Part shown: one piece after another, positions 1 through 9,841 of the stretch | Numbering within the stretch: the first letter of the stretch is position 1 | Layout: the number at the start of each line of letters is the position of its first letter | NCBI RefSeq assembly: GCF_003226255.1 | Contig: NZ_QJST01000004.1 | Coordinates: 1 to 64,000, forward strand | Direction of reading: 5' to 3' | Source of the DNA: Idiomarina fontislapidosi | GTDB taxonomy: Bacteria > Pseudomonadota > Gammaproteobacteria > Enterobacterales > Alteromonadaceae | DNA: 64,000 bases | The notes under the pieces: model-generated | Seen by the model: the letters and a program-made list of their open reading frames with translations, nothing else | What the model was told of the DNA's origin: nothing | Database searches by the model: none | Position numbers and translations under genes: made by a program

Positions 1-62
1 TGACACTGTCTCAGCTAACCATCCACTTTGAAGGTCGACTGGATGGCCACATAGATTTATGA
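1..62 (+). CDS. 3' end of an upstream gene (possible AbiEi-like antitoxin), cut by the window edge
   Basis: An open frame enters from the left edge and stops at a TGA at 60-62. Only 19 residues remain, ending in GHIDL. The stop overlaps an ATG at 59-61 in the ATGA arrangement usual for translationally coupled gene pairs, and the next gene is an AbiEii-like toxin remnant. By position this could be the end of the matching AbiEi antitoxin. That is inference only: the visible piece is too short to recognise. Confidence 0.35.
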   Translation, partial: TLSQLTIHFEGRLDGHIDL

Positions 63-524
63 AAACTTGGCTGACACAGAATATTGAACACTCTCATCGA
101 AACCGCCGAGGGCATTTCAAATTTTTCAGCAATTCTCGTAGATGATGACTACTACTCATACTTAAAAGAGTGTGTGATCGCTATCGAGACGGTTAATACA
201 GTCCATCATATGTGCCTGATCGTACTAAAGGCTAAAGCATGGATCGGCAACAAAGAGTTATTAACTCAAGGGAAGATTAAGAAAGGTGATGTACATAAAC
301 ATCCTTTTGACATCTGTCGACTAATAGCTCTTTATGACGAAGAAGAAGATGACGTCCAGCAAGTTGCACGATCTATCTATGATGACTTGATGACTGTCTC
401 AGAAATTTTCAAATCAGAAGACGAACAGGTGATTCTAGATGCAAACCTAGGTGGACAAGAGTTACCAGCTTCGTATGATGATACTGCAAGTATTCTACCT
501 CAAATTTTTTCGGTAAAAGAGTAA
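59..524 (+). pseudogene. Remnant of an AbiEii-type nucleotidyltransferase toxin
   Basis: The readable part (TTG at 84, or any codon after the in-frame TGA at 72-74, to a TAA at 522-524) encodes about 146 residues. It looks like the C-terminal half of AbiEii/AbiGii nucleotidyltransferase toxins: a SAILVDDDYY segment, then LKAKAW, then a KKGDVHKHPFDICRL segment matching the family's 'KAKAW...DIKKH..DV.RL' pattern (recalled, not searched). The nucleotidyltransferase core (GS...D.D motif) is missing. A plausible original start is the ATG at 59, coupled to the upstream stop, but it lies in a different frame and closes after 28 codons. This suggests an internal deletion plus frameshift soon after the start. 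AbiEii normally needs the N-terminal half for NTP transfer, so the product should be inactive. Alternative: a small intact protein of unknown function starting at TTG 84, which lacks a clear ribosome-binding site. Confidence 0.55.
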
Positions 525-689
525 AATAAATTCGCGGAACCGCCGGAGGCTGGGTGAAATAGAACGGTGAATTTGGCGACCTAATTTAAAGACGCTATGC
601 TCCATCACATAGCTGGCAGGTGGTATGTAAAAATACGGGTCTGTGCACCATCATCGCAAGTGACCTCTCCCCCAAAAATGACTAAGCCA

Positions 690-721
690 AAAACAAAAAA
701 AGTCCGCTATTACGCGGACTT
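690..721 (-). terminator. Rho-independent terminator of guaA
   Basis: An 8-bp perfect stem (700-707 with 714-721) closes a 6-nt loop. On the minus strand it is followed by a T-rich tract, seen as A-rich 690-700 on the plus strand. It lies about 50 bp past the guaA stop. The 165 bp between this and the toxin remnant (525-689) show no gene. Confidence 0.85.
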
Positions 722-768
722 AAGTATGATTTAGTGCTTGTTAATGCCAGACCTTTCTTAAAGGAGCA

Positions 769-2346
769 TTATTCCCACTCAATAGTGGCAGGCGGTTTAC
801 CCGAAATATCGTAGGTAACACGCGAAATACCGTCGACTTCATTGATGATACGATTCGACACTTTTTCCAATAATTCGTACGGTAAATGCGCCCAACGTGC
901 TGTCATAAAGTCGATGGTCTCAACTGCGCGAAGTGAAACAACCCAGTCATATTTGCGCTGATCGCCCATGACACCCACCGAGCGCACGGGTAAGAACACC
1001 GCAAATGCTTGGCTAACTTTGTGATACCAATCCGCTTTATGTAGCTCATCAATAAAAATCGCATCGGCGCGACGCAACAGGTCACAGTACTCTTTCTTAA
1101 TCTCGCCCAATACGCGCACACCCAAACCCGGCCCTGGGAACGGATGACGATAAAGCATGTTATAAGGCAGACCGAGTTCTAGACCAATTTTGCGCACTTC
1201 GTCTTTAAACAACTCGCGCAATGGCTCCACCAAACCAAGTTTCATGTCCTCCGGTAAACCGCCTACGTTGTGATGCGATTTAATGACATGTGCTTTACCC
1301 GTTTTTGACCCGGCCGATTCAATCACATCGGGGTAAATGGTGCCTTGCGCCAGCCAGTCGACTTCGGTCAACTGAGACGCTTGCTCGTCGAATATCTCGA
1401 TAAAGGTATTACCGATTATTTTACGCTTTTTCTCTGGGTCTGCTTCGCCTTTAAGGGCATTTAAAAAGCGTTGCTCTGCAGCGACTGGAATGATGTTTAA
1501 ACCAAAGTGATCACCAAACATTTCCATCACTTGTTCGGCTTCATTTAAACGCAATAAACCATTATCAACAAACACGCAGGTGAGCTGGGAGCCAATCGCG
1601 CGGTGCAGTAGCATCGCTGTAACTGATGAGTCGACACCACCACTTAAGCCTAAGATAACTTTGTCGGTACCGACTTGTTCACGAATACGTTCAATTGCAT
1701 CTTCGATGATTTGCGCGGGCGTCCATTGCTTTTCGCAACCACAGATACCGCTCACGAAATGTTCGAGCATGCGCATGCCTTGGCGCGTATGAGTCACCTC
1801 CGGGTGAAACTGAACGCCATAAAAGCGGCGTGATTCATCAGCCATCGCTGCATATGGGCAGTACGAGGTTGTTGCAACAGTATGGAAACCCTCTGGAATG
1901 GCTTCGACTTTATCACCATGGCTCATCCAAACATCCAACAGTGGCTTGCCGTCTTCGCTGACCGCATCTTCAATGGCTTCAAACAGTGGACTTTCTGTCA
2001 CTAGCTCGATTTGTGCGTAACCAAATTCACGCTCTAATGAGCCTTGCACTGAACCACCCAATTGATGAGCCATGGTTTGCATGCCATAACACACGCCCAA
2101 AACAGGTACGCCTGCGTTAAACACATAGTCTGGCGCGCGCGGAGAGCCGGCTTCAGTCACGCTCTCGGGTCCACCCGAAAGGATGATGCCTTTAGGATTG
2201 AAATCTTTAATGTCTTGCTCGTCGACATCCCATGCCCACAGCTCACAGTAAACGCCAATTTCACGGATACGGCGCGCAATTAGTTGGGTATATTGAGAAC
2301 CGAAGTCTAAAATCAAAATTCGGTGGTCGTGGATATCTCTGCTCAT
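769..2346 (-). CDS. guaA: GMP synthase (glutamine-hydrolysing)
   Basis: Converts XMP, ATP and glutamine to GMP in the cytosol, the last step of de novo GMP synthesis. The 525-residue length equals that of the E. coli enzyme. The N-terminal class I glutamine amidotransferase domain has the nucleophile Cys86 in GVCYGMQ and the His/Glu pair in QFHPEVTH. The ATP-pyrophosphatase domain has the P-loop [10 protein letters not shown] near residue 235. The C-terminal dimerisation domain ends in PPATIEWE, the conserved GuaA terminus. The ATG start gives the family N-terminus. It lies downstream of guaB in the same direction, but a strong hairpin separates the two, so guaA probably depends on read-through or its own weak promoter. 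Confidence 0.98.
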   Translation of the reverse strand: MSRDIHDHRILILDFGSQYTQLIARRIREIGVYCELWAWDVDEQDIKDFNPKGIILSGGPESVTEAGSPRAPDYVFNAGVPVLGVCYGMQTMAHQLGGSVQGSLEREFGYAQIELVTESPLFEAIEDAVSEDGKPLLDVWMSHGDKVEAIPEGFHTVATTSYCPYAAMADESRRFYGVQFHPEVTHTRQGMRMLEHFVSGICGCEKQWTPAQIIEDAIERIREQVGTDKVILGLSGGVDSSVTAMLLHRAIGSQLTCVFVDNGLLRLNEAEQVMEMFGDHFGLNIIPVAAEQRFLNALKGEADPEKKRKIIGNTFIEIFDEQASQLTEVDWLAQGTIYPDVIESAGSKTGKAHVIKSHHNVGGLPEDMKLGLVEPLRELFKDEVRKIGLELGLPYNMLYRHPFPGPGLGVRVLGEIKKEYCDLLRRADAIFIDELHKADWYHKVSQAFAVFLPVRSVGVMGDQRKYDWVVSLRAVETIDFMTARWAHLPYELLEKVSNRIINEVDGISRVTYDISGKPPATIEWE

Positions 2347-2370
2347 TGTTGGGTCCCAGTAACAGATAAA

Positions 2371-2404
2371 ACTAAAAGTAAAAGAGCCGCCTTAGCGGCG
2401 GCTC
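2371..2404 (-). terminator. Hairpin with T-tract between guaB and guaA
   Basis: A perfect 8-bp GC-rich stem (2384-2391 with 2397-2404) is followed on the minus strand by a T-rich run (2371-2383). It begins about 12 bp after the guaB stop and ends before the guaA start at 2346. It looks like a full intrinsic terminator inside what is usually a guaBA operon, so the two genes may be unequally expressed. Confidence 0.8.
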
Positions 2405-2415
2405 ACAAATCGGTA

Positions 2416-3939
<1,524 letters not shown>

Positions 3940-3952
3940 TTATTTTAGCAAC

Positions 3953-5272
3953 TTATTCTGAGCACTTTCTCACGTTAAATTCGCCACCCGCTACTTTAAC
4001 GTTGAGTTTTTGCTCAGGCTGGGTCTGTTCAGGCTGAGTAATAACGTGCCCTGCTTCATCTCGCACAATCGCGTAACCTCTGTCTAAGGTATTGAGTGGA
4101 CTGACTAGGTTTAATGCATGCAGCAATGCACGTTGGCGCTGCCGTTGCTGTTTAAGCCACGCTTCGGCAACCAAGGGAATGCGTTGCTGGATGTGTGTAA
4201 GCTTTTGCTGGGCACGACTGATTTCACGCTGTGGATGAACCTGCTGCAAACGTTGCGCAAGATGCTCACGACGTTGCTGACAATGGGTTAGACTCCGCTG
4301 TTGTGCGCGATACACACGAACTAATAACTCGTCTAAGCGCTGACTTTGCTGCTGCAACTGGCGCTGCGGATGTTGCTGGTTAAGGCGAATGTGTAATTGC
4401 TGTAATAAGCTGCGCTGGCGTTCTATACGACGTTGCTGCACGGTGGCTAAACGGCGTTGCAATTGCGCTAAGCGACTCACTTGAATGCTGCGATCTTGAG
4501 TGACCTGCTCGGCCGCAGCCGATGGTGTCGGTGCCCGTAAATCCGCAATAAAATCACAAATCGTAAAATCAACTTCGTGTCCGACCGCACTGATAACCGG
4601 CATCGGTGCGTTAAGCAATAAACGACTAACGTGCTCATCGTTAAAGCACCACAGATCCTCTAACGAACCACCTCCACGCGTTACAATAAGAACGTCAACT
4701 TCGTTACGCTGAAACGCAGTCTGTAATGCGTTTTTGATTTGCGGTATTGCAGCGTCCCCTTGTACAGCGGTTGGGTATATAATCACTTCAACACTGGGGT
4801 CACGTCGTTTCATAACCGCTAAGACGTCCTGGATGGCGGCGCCCGTCGGTGAGGTAACCACGCCCACTCGACGAATATGATCGGGTAAGGGCCTTTTGCG
4901 CTCTTGAGCAAATAGGCCCTCGGCGGCTAGCTTGACTTTAAGCTGCTCGTACTGCTGTTGCAGTAAACCGATACCTGCTTCTTCCATATGCTCAATAATG
5001 AGCTGATAGTCGCCACGCGGCTCGTACACTGTCACACGACCACGCACCAAAACCTGCACACCATTTTGTGGGCGTACTTTGGCGCGCTGATTATTACCAC
5101 GAAACATGGCACAGCGAATTTGTGCGCGTTCATCCTTTAAGGTGAGGTACCAGTGGCCCGAACTCGGCGCGGCAAAGTTAGACACTTCACCCATCAACCA
5201 AACATGACCAAAGCCCTGCTCTATCGCCTTACGGATATCGCTATTGAGTTGTGTGACGGAATATATCGACAT
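3953..5272 (-). CDS. xseA: Exodeoxyribonuclease VII large subunit
   Basis: Catalytic subunit of exonuclease VII, which degrades single-stranded DNA from both ends to short oligonucleotides together with XseB (not in this window). The start MSIYSVTQLN matches the family. An upstream TTG adds six residues with no support. The N-terminal OB fold (WLMGEVSNF...SSGHWYLTLKD) spans about residues 1-95, followed by the catalytic region (GVVTSPTGAAIQDV, TRGGGSLEDLWCFN, PTPSAAAE). A long Gln/Arg-rich coiled coil covers about 260-390, and the C-terminal element DRGYAIV closes it. The length of 439 is close to the E. coli 456. The upstream region is shared with the divergent metX promoter. Confidence 0.96.
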   Translation of the reverse strand: MSIYSVTQLNSDIRKAIEQGFGHVWLMGEVSNFAAPSSGHWYLTLKDERAQIRCAMFRGNNQRAKVRPQNGVQVLVRGRVTVYEPRGDYQLIIEHMEEAGIGLLQQQYEQLKVKLAAEGLFAQERKRPLPDHIRRVGVVTSPTGAAIQDVLAVMKRRDPSVEVIIYPTAVQGDAAIPQIKNALQTAFQRNEVDVLIVTRGGGSLEDLWCFNDEHVSRLLLNAPMPVISAVGHEVDFTICDFIADLRAPTPSAAAEQVTQDRSIQVSRLAQLQRRLATVQQRRIERQRSLLQQLHIRLNQQHPQRQLQQQSQRLDELLVRVYRAQQRSLTHCQQRREHLAQRLQQVHPQREISRAQQKLTHIQQRIPLVAEAWLKQQRQRQRALLHALNLVSPLNTLDRGYAIVRDEAGHVITQPEQTQPEQKLNVKVAGGEFNVRKCSE

Positions 5273-5318
5273 GAAGGAATCATAGCACAACCTATGGACA
5301 TGCCTCTATATTGCATTT

Positions 5319-5350
5319 AGACGTCTAAACATCTTGACGGTTAAACGTAG
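5319..5350 (+). promoter_or_regulatory. Tandem MetJ operator (four met boxes) at the metXY promoter
   Basis: Four contiguous 8-bp units run from 5319 to 5350. The first is a perfect met box, AGACGTCT; the next match it at 6, 5 and 5 of 8 positions (AAACATCT, TGACGGTT, AAACGTAG). Tandem met boxes are the known binding mode of the methionine repressor MetJ with S-adenosylmethionine. A candidate -35 (TTGACG, 5334-5339) lies inside the array, with a possible -10 (TAAATT) at 5358-5363. Binding would therefore block RNA polymerase at metX. The site sits in the metX-xseA divergent gap. Confidence 0.8.
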
Positions 5351-5395
5351 GTATTGCTAAATTGTGGTCATTAGTTCATTAGCGTTGAGGTCATC

Positions 5396-6346
5396 ATGGT
5401 TTTCCCGGTAGGACGCTCCTTTTATACACAAACATCTTATGGACGAGTGAAAGGGTTTCGCTTTGGTAATTTTGATGCCGATGCTGCACATACCCTTATC
5501 GTACAAGGCGGTATTAGCGCCAGCGGCCAGCTTTGGCGATTAGATGGTCAGGGTTGGTGGCAATCATTGCACCCGCTGTTTGCACCGCACCCAGAACTAC
5601 AAGTCATCAGTTTGGACTATTTGGGCGGTGTGGGAGGATCCGACACGCCAGAAGAGCCTATTTCTCTGTCGCAACACGCTGAGGCGTATGCTAGCGTATT
5701 GCGTTCACTCGGTCTAACACAACCAGGCGCCTGGGTGGGTGGCTCATTTGGCGGCGTGTTAGGTTTACAGCTCGTTCAAGACGGCTTAATTAAACCCGAT
5801 GCACTTGTGGTCATTGGCGCAGCTCACCAACCTTCGGTGCAGTCAGCGGCACTCCGTTTATTTCAACAGGCGTTATTGCAACAAGCTGACTGCAGCCAGC
5901 AGGGCGTTGTGTTAGCGCGCGCGTTGGCGATGCTCACCTACCGCAGCGCGGATGAGTTTGAACAGCGTTTTAATGATGGCGATGAAGCCTTTAGCTACTT
6001 ACTGGCACAAGGTGAAAAACTACTCAAGCGCCATGGTAAACACGCACAGAGTTTGTTTACTCACCTAACACCTATTCTAAATGAATACCGTATCGACCCA
6101 TTACGCATCACCGTGCCCGTGCAATTGATTGGTTTTGAATCCGATATTATTGCGCCACCGCGCTTGATGCACCAACTCGAACAGCGCTTACCTAACTGTC
6201 AGGGACTTGCGTTGATTGATACACCCTATGGTCACGACGGCTTTATTAAGAACGTAGCCGACTACGCCGCCGTTGTGCGCCATTTTTTGCCCCAACTACA
6301 GACAACACGAAGCGCTAACGCGCCTTCGACCGAGGATATTTTATGA
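5396..6346 (+). CDS. metX: Homoserine O-acyltransferase of the MetX family (alpha/beta hydrolase)
   Basis: Probably activates homoserine with acetyl-CoA or succinyl-CoA in methionine synthesis. The 316-residue alpha/beta-hydrolase fold carries the nucleophile elbow GGSFGG (Ser117), the acid in FESDIIAPP (Asp250) and the His in YGHDGF (His280), which resembles the MetX ending. The segment ARALAMLTYRS near 175 is a MetX hallmark. It is shorter than classical MetX (about 370-380 residues), like the compact gammaproteobacterial forms. Whether it uses acetyl- or succinyl-CoA cannot be told from motifs seen here. GAGG lies 5 bp before the ATG, a MetJ operator lies upstream, and the stop overlaps metY in ATGA. 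Confidence 0.85.
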   Translation: MVFPVGRSFYTQTSYGRVKGFRFGNFDADAAHTLIVQGGISASGQLWRLDGQGWWQSLHPLFAPHPELQVISLDYLGGVGGSDTPEEPISLSQHAEAYASVLRSLGLTQPGAWVGGSFGGVLGLQLVQDGLIKPDALVVIGAAHQPSVQSAALRLFQQALLQQADCSQQGVVLARALAMLTYRSADEFEQRFNDGDEAFSYLLAQGEKLLKRHGKHAQSLFTHLTPILNEYRIDPLRITVPVQLIGFESDIIAPPRLMHQLEQRLPNCQGLALIDTPYGHDGFIKNVADYAAVVRHFLPQLQTTRSANAPSTEDIL

Positions 6347-7617
6347 AAGACGAAACCTTAGCGATTCATCATGGTTACACTACGGACGCGACCACTAAGG
6401 CCGTGGCGACACCGATCTATCAGTCGGTTGCATTTGAGTTTGATAATGCACAACACGGTGCAGATCTATTTGACTTAACCGTACCGGGTAACATTTACTC
6501 GCGCATCATGAACCCGACCAACGATGTGCTTGAGCAGCGCGTTGCTGAATTAGAACATGGCATCGCAGCGCTGGCTGTTGCATCGGGTATGGCCGCAATT
6601 GAATACGCACTGATCACGCTAGCGAGCCAGGGCGACAATATTGTCACTACGCCACAGCTCTATGGTGGGACTTATACTCTGTTCCGTCATATGTTGCCGT
6701 CGTTTGGCATTGACGTGCGCTTTGCCGAAAATGATACGGCTGAAGCCGTTGCCGCACTGATTGATGACAACACGAAAGCGGTCTATTGCGAAACGATTGG
6801 TAACCCCGCGGGTAATGTGGCGGATCTAGAAGGTCTCGCACAAGCGGCACATGCTGTAGGCGTGCCGCTTGTGGTAGATAATACGGTGGCTTCACCGGTG
6901 TTGTGCAAACCTATCGACTTTGGTGCCGATATTGTCGTGCACTCGTTAACGAAGTATATCGGTGGCCACGGTACCTCGGTAGGCGGGCTGATTGTTGACT
7001 CGGGTCGTTTCGACTGGGTTAAACATAAAGATCGCTTCCCGCAATTTAGTCAGCCAGAGCCTGCGTATCACGGCATTGTTTACAGTGAGGCATTTGAGGC
7101 TGCTGCATTTATTGCTCGCGTGCGGACCGTTGCGTTACGTAACACGGGAGCGGCTATCTCACCATTTAACGCGTTTTTAATTTTGCAGGGACTCGAGACG
7201 CTGCCACTCCGTATCGAACGTCATTGCGAAAACGCACTTAAAGTCGCTGAGTATTTGCGCGACCATCCTCAGGTTGAATGGGTTCGTTTTGCAGGCTTTG
7301 ACGACGATGCATACTACCAACGCGTACAGAAATATATCAGCGGTGGTATTCCAGCTTCTCTGCTTACCTTTGGTATCAAAGGTGGCTTTGAGGCGGGCGT
7401 GCGCTTTTATGACGCATTAGCGCTATTCAAACGTTTAGTGAATATTGGCGATGCTAAGAGTTTAGCTTGCCACCCCGCCTCAACGACTCACCGACAGCTC
7501 AATGAGCAAGAACAAGCGGCGGTTGGTGTCACACCTGAGGCGATTCGTTTATGTGTGGGTATCGAGCATATCGACGACATTATTGCGGATATCGAACAAG
7601 CACTACAGCAAGCATAA
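6343..7617 (+). CDS. metY: O-acetylhomoserine sulfhydrylase / O-acylhomoserine (thiol)-lyase
   Basis: A PLP enzyme of the Cys/Met metabolism family that makes homocysteine from O-acylhomoserine and sulfide. The 424 residues include an insertion region typical of MetY and absent from cystathionine gamma-synthase. Visible sites are YSRIMNPT (substrate and PLP contacts), ASGMAAIEYAL, VVDNTVASP and the PLP lysine Lys204 in HSLTKYIGGHG. The C-terminal SLACHPASTTH motif is conserved in the family. It is translationally coupled to metX, which supports direct sulfhydrylation and co-repression by MetJ. Reverse trans-sulfuration activity is less likely. Confidence 0.92.
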   Translation: MKDETLAIHHGYTTDATTKAVATPIYQSVAFEFDNAQHGADLFDLTVPGNIYSRIMNPTNDVLEQRVAELEHGIAALAVASGMAAIEYALITLASQGDNIVTTPQLYGGTYTLFRHMLPSFGIDVRFAENDTAEAVAALIDDNTKAVYCETIGNPAGNVADLEGLAQAAHAVGVPLVVDNTVASPVLCKPIDFGADIVVHSLTKYIGGHGTSVGGLIVDSGRFDWVKHKDRFPQFSQPEPAYHGIVYSEAFEAAAFIARVRTVALRNTGAAISPFNAFLILQGLETLPLRIERHCENALKVAEYLRDHPQVEWVRFAGFDDDAYYQRVQKYISGGIPASLLTFGIKGGFEAGVRFYDALALFKRLVNIGDAKSLACHPASTTHRQLNEQEQAAVGVTPEAIRLCVGIEHIDDIIADIEQALQQA

Positions 7618-7645
7618 AAAAACGGGGCCTCGCCCCGTTTCTTAT
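7611..7645. terminator. Bidirectional terminator between metY and mscS
   Basis: An 8-bp perfect GC-rich stem (7621-7628 with 7632-7639) with a 3-nt loop is flanked by A's on the left and T's on the right. It can serve metY on the plus strand and mscS on the minus strand, whose stop is at 7647. Confidence 0.88.
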
Positions 7646-7646
7646 T

Positions 7647-8471
7647 TTATTCTTTATCTTGCTTTTGGATATGTACATCCATCTGAGGGAACGGAATACC
7701 AATACCCTCTTCATCTAAGCGATCCTTGATCTTCTCGAGCAGATCCCAGCGCGTTGGCCAAACATCTTCGGTTTTGGTCCATGGACGTACGTTAAAGTCG
7801 ACCGAAGAGCTGTTAAGTGCTGTCACTGTCACTACTGGGGCTGGCTCTTGCAAAATACGTTCATCGTTCTTTAACACATCCATTAATACGGCTTTGGTCT
7901 TTTGCAAGTTTGCGCTGTAGCTTACCCCAATGACCAAATCGATACGCCGAATAGATTCGCGGTTGTAGTTGGTAATGGCGCTGCCGATTACTTGCGAGTT
8001 TGGCAAATAGACCACTTTGTTATCGGGGGTTTTCAAAATCGTCTGAAAGATATTAATTTCTTCTACCGTACCTGCGGTATTGGCAGCCTCAACGTATTCG
8101 CCCGAGCGAATGGGGCGGAACATAATCAGTAGTACACCTGATGCAATGTTTGACAATGAACCCTGCAATGCCAGACCAATGGCAAGACCGGCAGCACCTA
8201 ATATCGCAATAAAGGAGGTTGTCTCGACCCCTACCTGATTGAGCGCGACCATCAATGCGGCGATAAAAATTAATGACTTAACGATGGCGGTCAAGAAGCT
8301 GATTACCGCGTTATCGACTTGGCGCTTTTGCATGCCTTTGCGCATAATTGACGCGATAACACGCGTTGCGATTGAAGCCACAAATAGAATAATAATGGCG
8401 ACGATGACTTTGATCGAGTATTCGATCAGCATGTCTTGGTTGTTATTAATCCAATCAATGATTGCTTGCAT
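7647..8471 (-). CDS. mscS: Small-conductance mechanosensitive channel (MscS type)
   Basis: Inner-membrane channel that opens under membrane tension and releases solutes on hypo-osmotic shock. The 274 residues are close to the E. coli MscS size. Three transmembrane helices occupy about residues 18-36, 60-82 and 88-125. The pore helix TM3 has the Gly/Ala-packed motif AAGLAIGLALQGSLSNIASG. The cytoplasmic vestibule follows, including PNSQVIGSAITNY. The chosen ATG has AAGGA 7 bp upstream; the preceding TTG is not needed. It is transcribed alone. Confidence 0.96.
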   Translation of the reverse strand: MQAIIDWINNNQDMLIEYSIKVIVAIIILFVASIATRVIASIMRKGMQKRQVDNAVISFLTAIVKSLIFIAALMVALNQVGVETTSFIAILGAAGLAIGLALQGSLSNIASGVLLIMFRPIRSGEYVEAANTAGTVEEINIFQTILKTPDNKVVYLPNSQVIGSAITNYNRESIRRIDLVIGVSYSANLQKTKAVLMDVLKNDERILQEPAPVVTVTALNSSSVDFNVRPWTKTEDVWPTRWDLLEKIKDRLDEEGIGIPFPQMDVHIQKQDKE

Positions 8472-8576
8472 CAAAGTATCCTTTTATTAGCAAATATACG
8501 GTTATATATAGCATCTTATTTTTTGAAGATGTGTTCAGATTAACGGTAATTTTTTAAGTCGGCAAGTCGGTTCGCT

Positions 8577-9314
8577 TTAAATTGAGAAGCGATAACGCCC
8601 CTGATTATCGGGACGACCTAAGTAACTCAGCATTTTAGCGAGTCCTTCGGGCGTTCGTGGATTAGGCTGCACCGTACCGTTCACACGGATTGAGTTGGGA
8701 CTTACTGTCCCTTCAAAATTTAAACCTAAACTGTTTTCACCCGCCATCGATAGCGCAACGGCACCCGACTGTGCACAACCAAGATTGAGTGGGAAGTCGC
8801 CGAGTTGCTCCCAACGGTGATTAACTAACACACGGATATTGGAGCCCGCAGCGTTTCCCTCTAGAGAGGTACACGCATGGGCACCCGAGAGATCATCTAA
8901 CGTGTAATTTTCTAATGCAATGCGCCACTGACCTTCCGTTTTAAGCGGCATATTAAAATTAACCAGTTGCATCAACGGCGCCAGCTCTCCTGTCGCTCTC
9001 AGGTTAGTCAATTTAATCGAATTGACTGATGCGCTGCCAGAGGCTTGCGCGGCTAGCGGGTTGCCCTTACTTGGTACCGTGAGCGAAAACCCAAGTTGAC
9101 CGGTGATGAGTTGGCTTGGTGACAGTGACCAACTGACATTTTGAAATGCCGTTTGGTTGATAACCGCATAACCCACCCGACCTTGCCACAGCGTACCGGA
9201 CACTTGCTCGATATAAATACCCGCAGGCATCGGAAACCAATGCACCACCGCCGCAGGTATATAGGCAACCAATGCGATTAAATAAACGGGGATCAGCCAC
9301 AACCACTTCTTCAT
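8577..9314 (-). CDS. gspN: Type II secretion system protein N
   Basis: Bitopic inner-membrane accessory protein of the type II secretion system. The 245 residues comprise one N-terminal helix (about 3-26, WLWLIPVYLIALVAYIPAAVVHW) and a periplasmic beta-rich domain beginning with an EQVSGTLWQGR segment typical of GspN/AsmA-like folds. It is the last gene of the gsp operon and overlaps gspM by 4 bp. GspN is dispensable in some systems; its exact function is not settled. Confidence 0.93.
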   Translation of the reverse strand: MKKWLWLIPVYLIALVAYIPAAVVHWFPMPAGIYIEQVSGTLWQGRVGYAVINQTAFQNVSWSLSPSQLITGQLGFSLTVPSKGNPLAAQASGSASVNSIKLTNLRATGELAPLMQLVNFNMPLKTEGQWRIALENYTLDDLSGAHACTSLEGNAAGSNIRVLVNHRWEQLGDFPLNLGCAQSGAVALSMAGENSLGLNFEGTVSPNSIRVNGTVQPNPRTPEGLAKMLSYLGRPDNQGRYRFSI

Positions 9315-9841
9315 GATTTCTCCGTTACCAACACTTGTCGAACACGCACTTTGCCGGGTTCATCTAAACGCGCTAGATCAAGTGTAGAGACCTGCAATTG
9401 ATACGTTTGTTCAAGTGCATACAACCAGCTCATGGCTTGCTGATAAGAGGTTTCATCTACACTGACCACTAAGCCGTTGTTCTGCGGCTGCATGCGGGCA
9501 ATTTGAATTTTGTTATTGGCCGCAGCCTCGTTCACTCGTTGTGACAACGAGCCACTGACTTCTGATTGGGCTTGCGTTGCCGATAAGGCTTGATAGCGCG
9601 CCACCTGTTCGCGCAACCAGAGTAACTGTTGCTGTTGGCCCTCAACGCGACGCTCAGCAAGTTGTTGGGCGTGATAAGTTGGCTGCCAAATGGCAAAGTA
9701 AATCAATGCCACAACCAGCACAGCACCAAGCCCTTTTAGTAAGTTTTGCTCGCGCGGCGCCAGTTGGCTCCAGCGCTGATGTGCGTTCTGTGCTACCGGT
9801 GTTTGCGCAAGTTTTTGCATTAACGGTGTGAAGCGGCTCAT
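9311..9841 (-). CDS. gspM: Type II secretion system protein M
   Basis: Inner-membrane assembly-platform protein that pairs with GspL. The 176 residues have a cytoplasmic N-terminus (LAPREQNLLKG), a single transmembrane helix at about 36-51, a coiled-coil stretch rich in Gln, and a periplasmic ferredoxin-like domain ending in VRQVLVTEK. It overlaps gspL and gspN by 4 bp each, indicating coupled translation. Confidence 0.95.
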   Translation of the reverse strand: MSRFTPLMQKLAQTPVAQNAHQRWSQLAPREQNLLKGLGAVLVVALIYFAIWQPTYHAQQLAERRVEGQQQQLLWLREQVARYQALSATQAQSEVSGSLSQRVNEAAANNKIQIARMQPQNNGLVVSVDETSYQQAMSWLYALEQTYQLQVSTLDLARLDEPGKVRVRQVLVTEKS

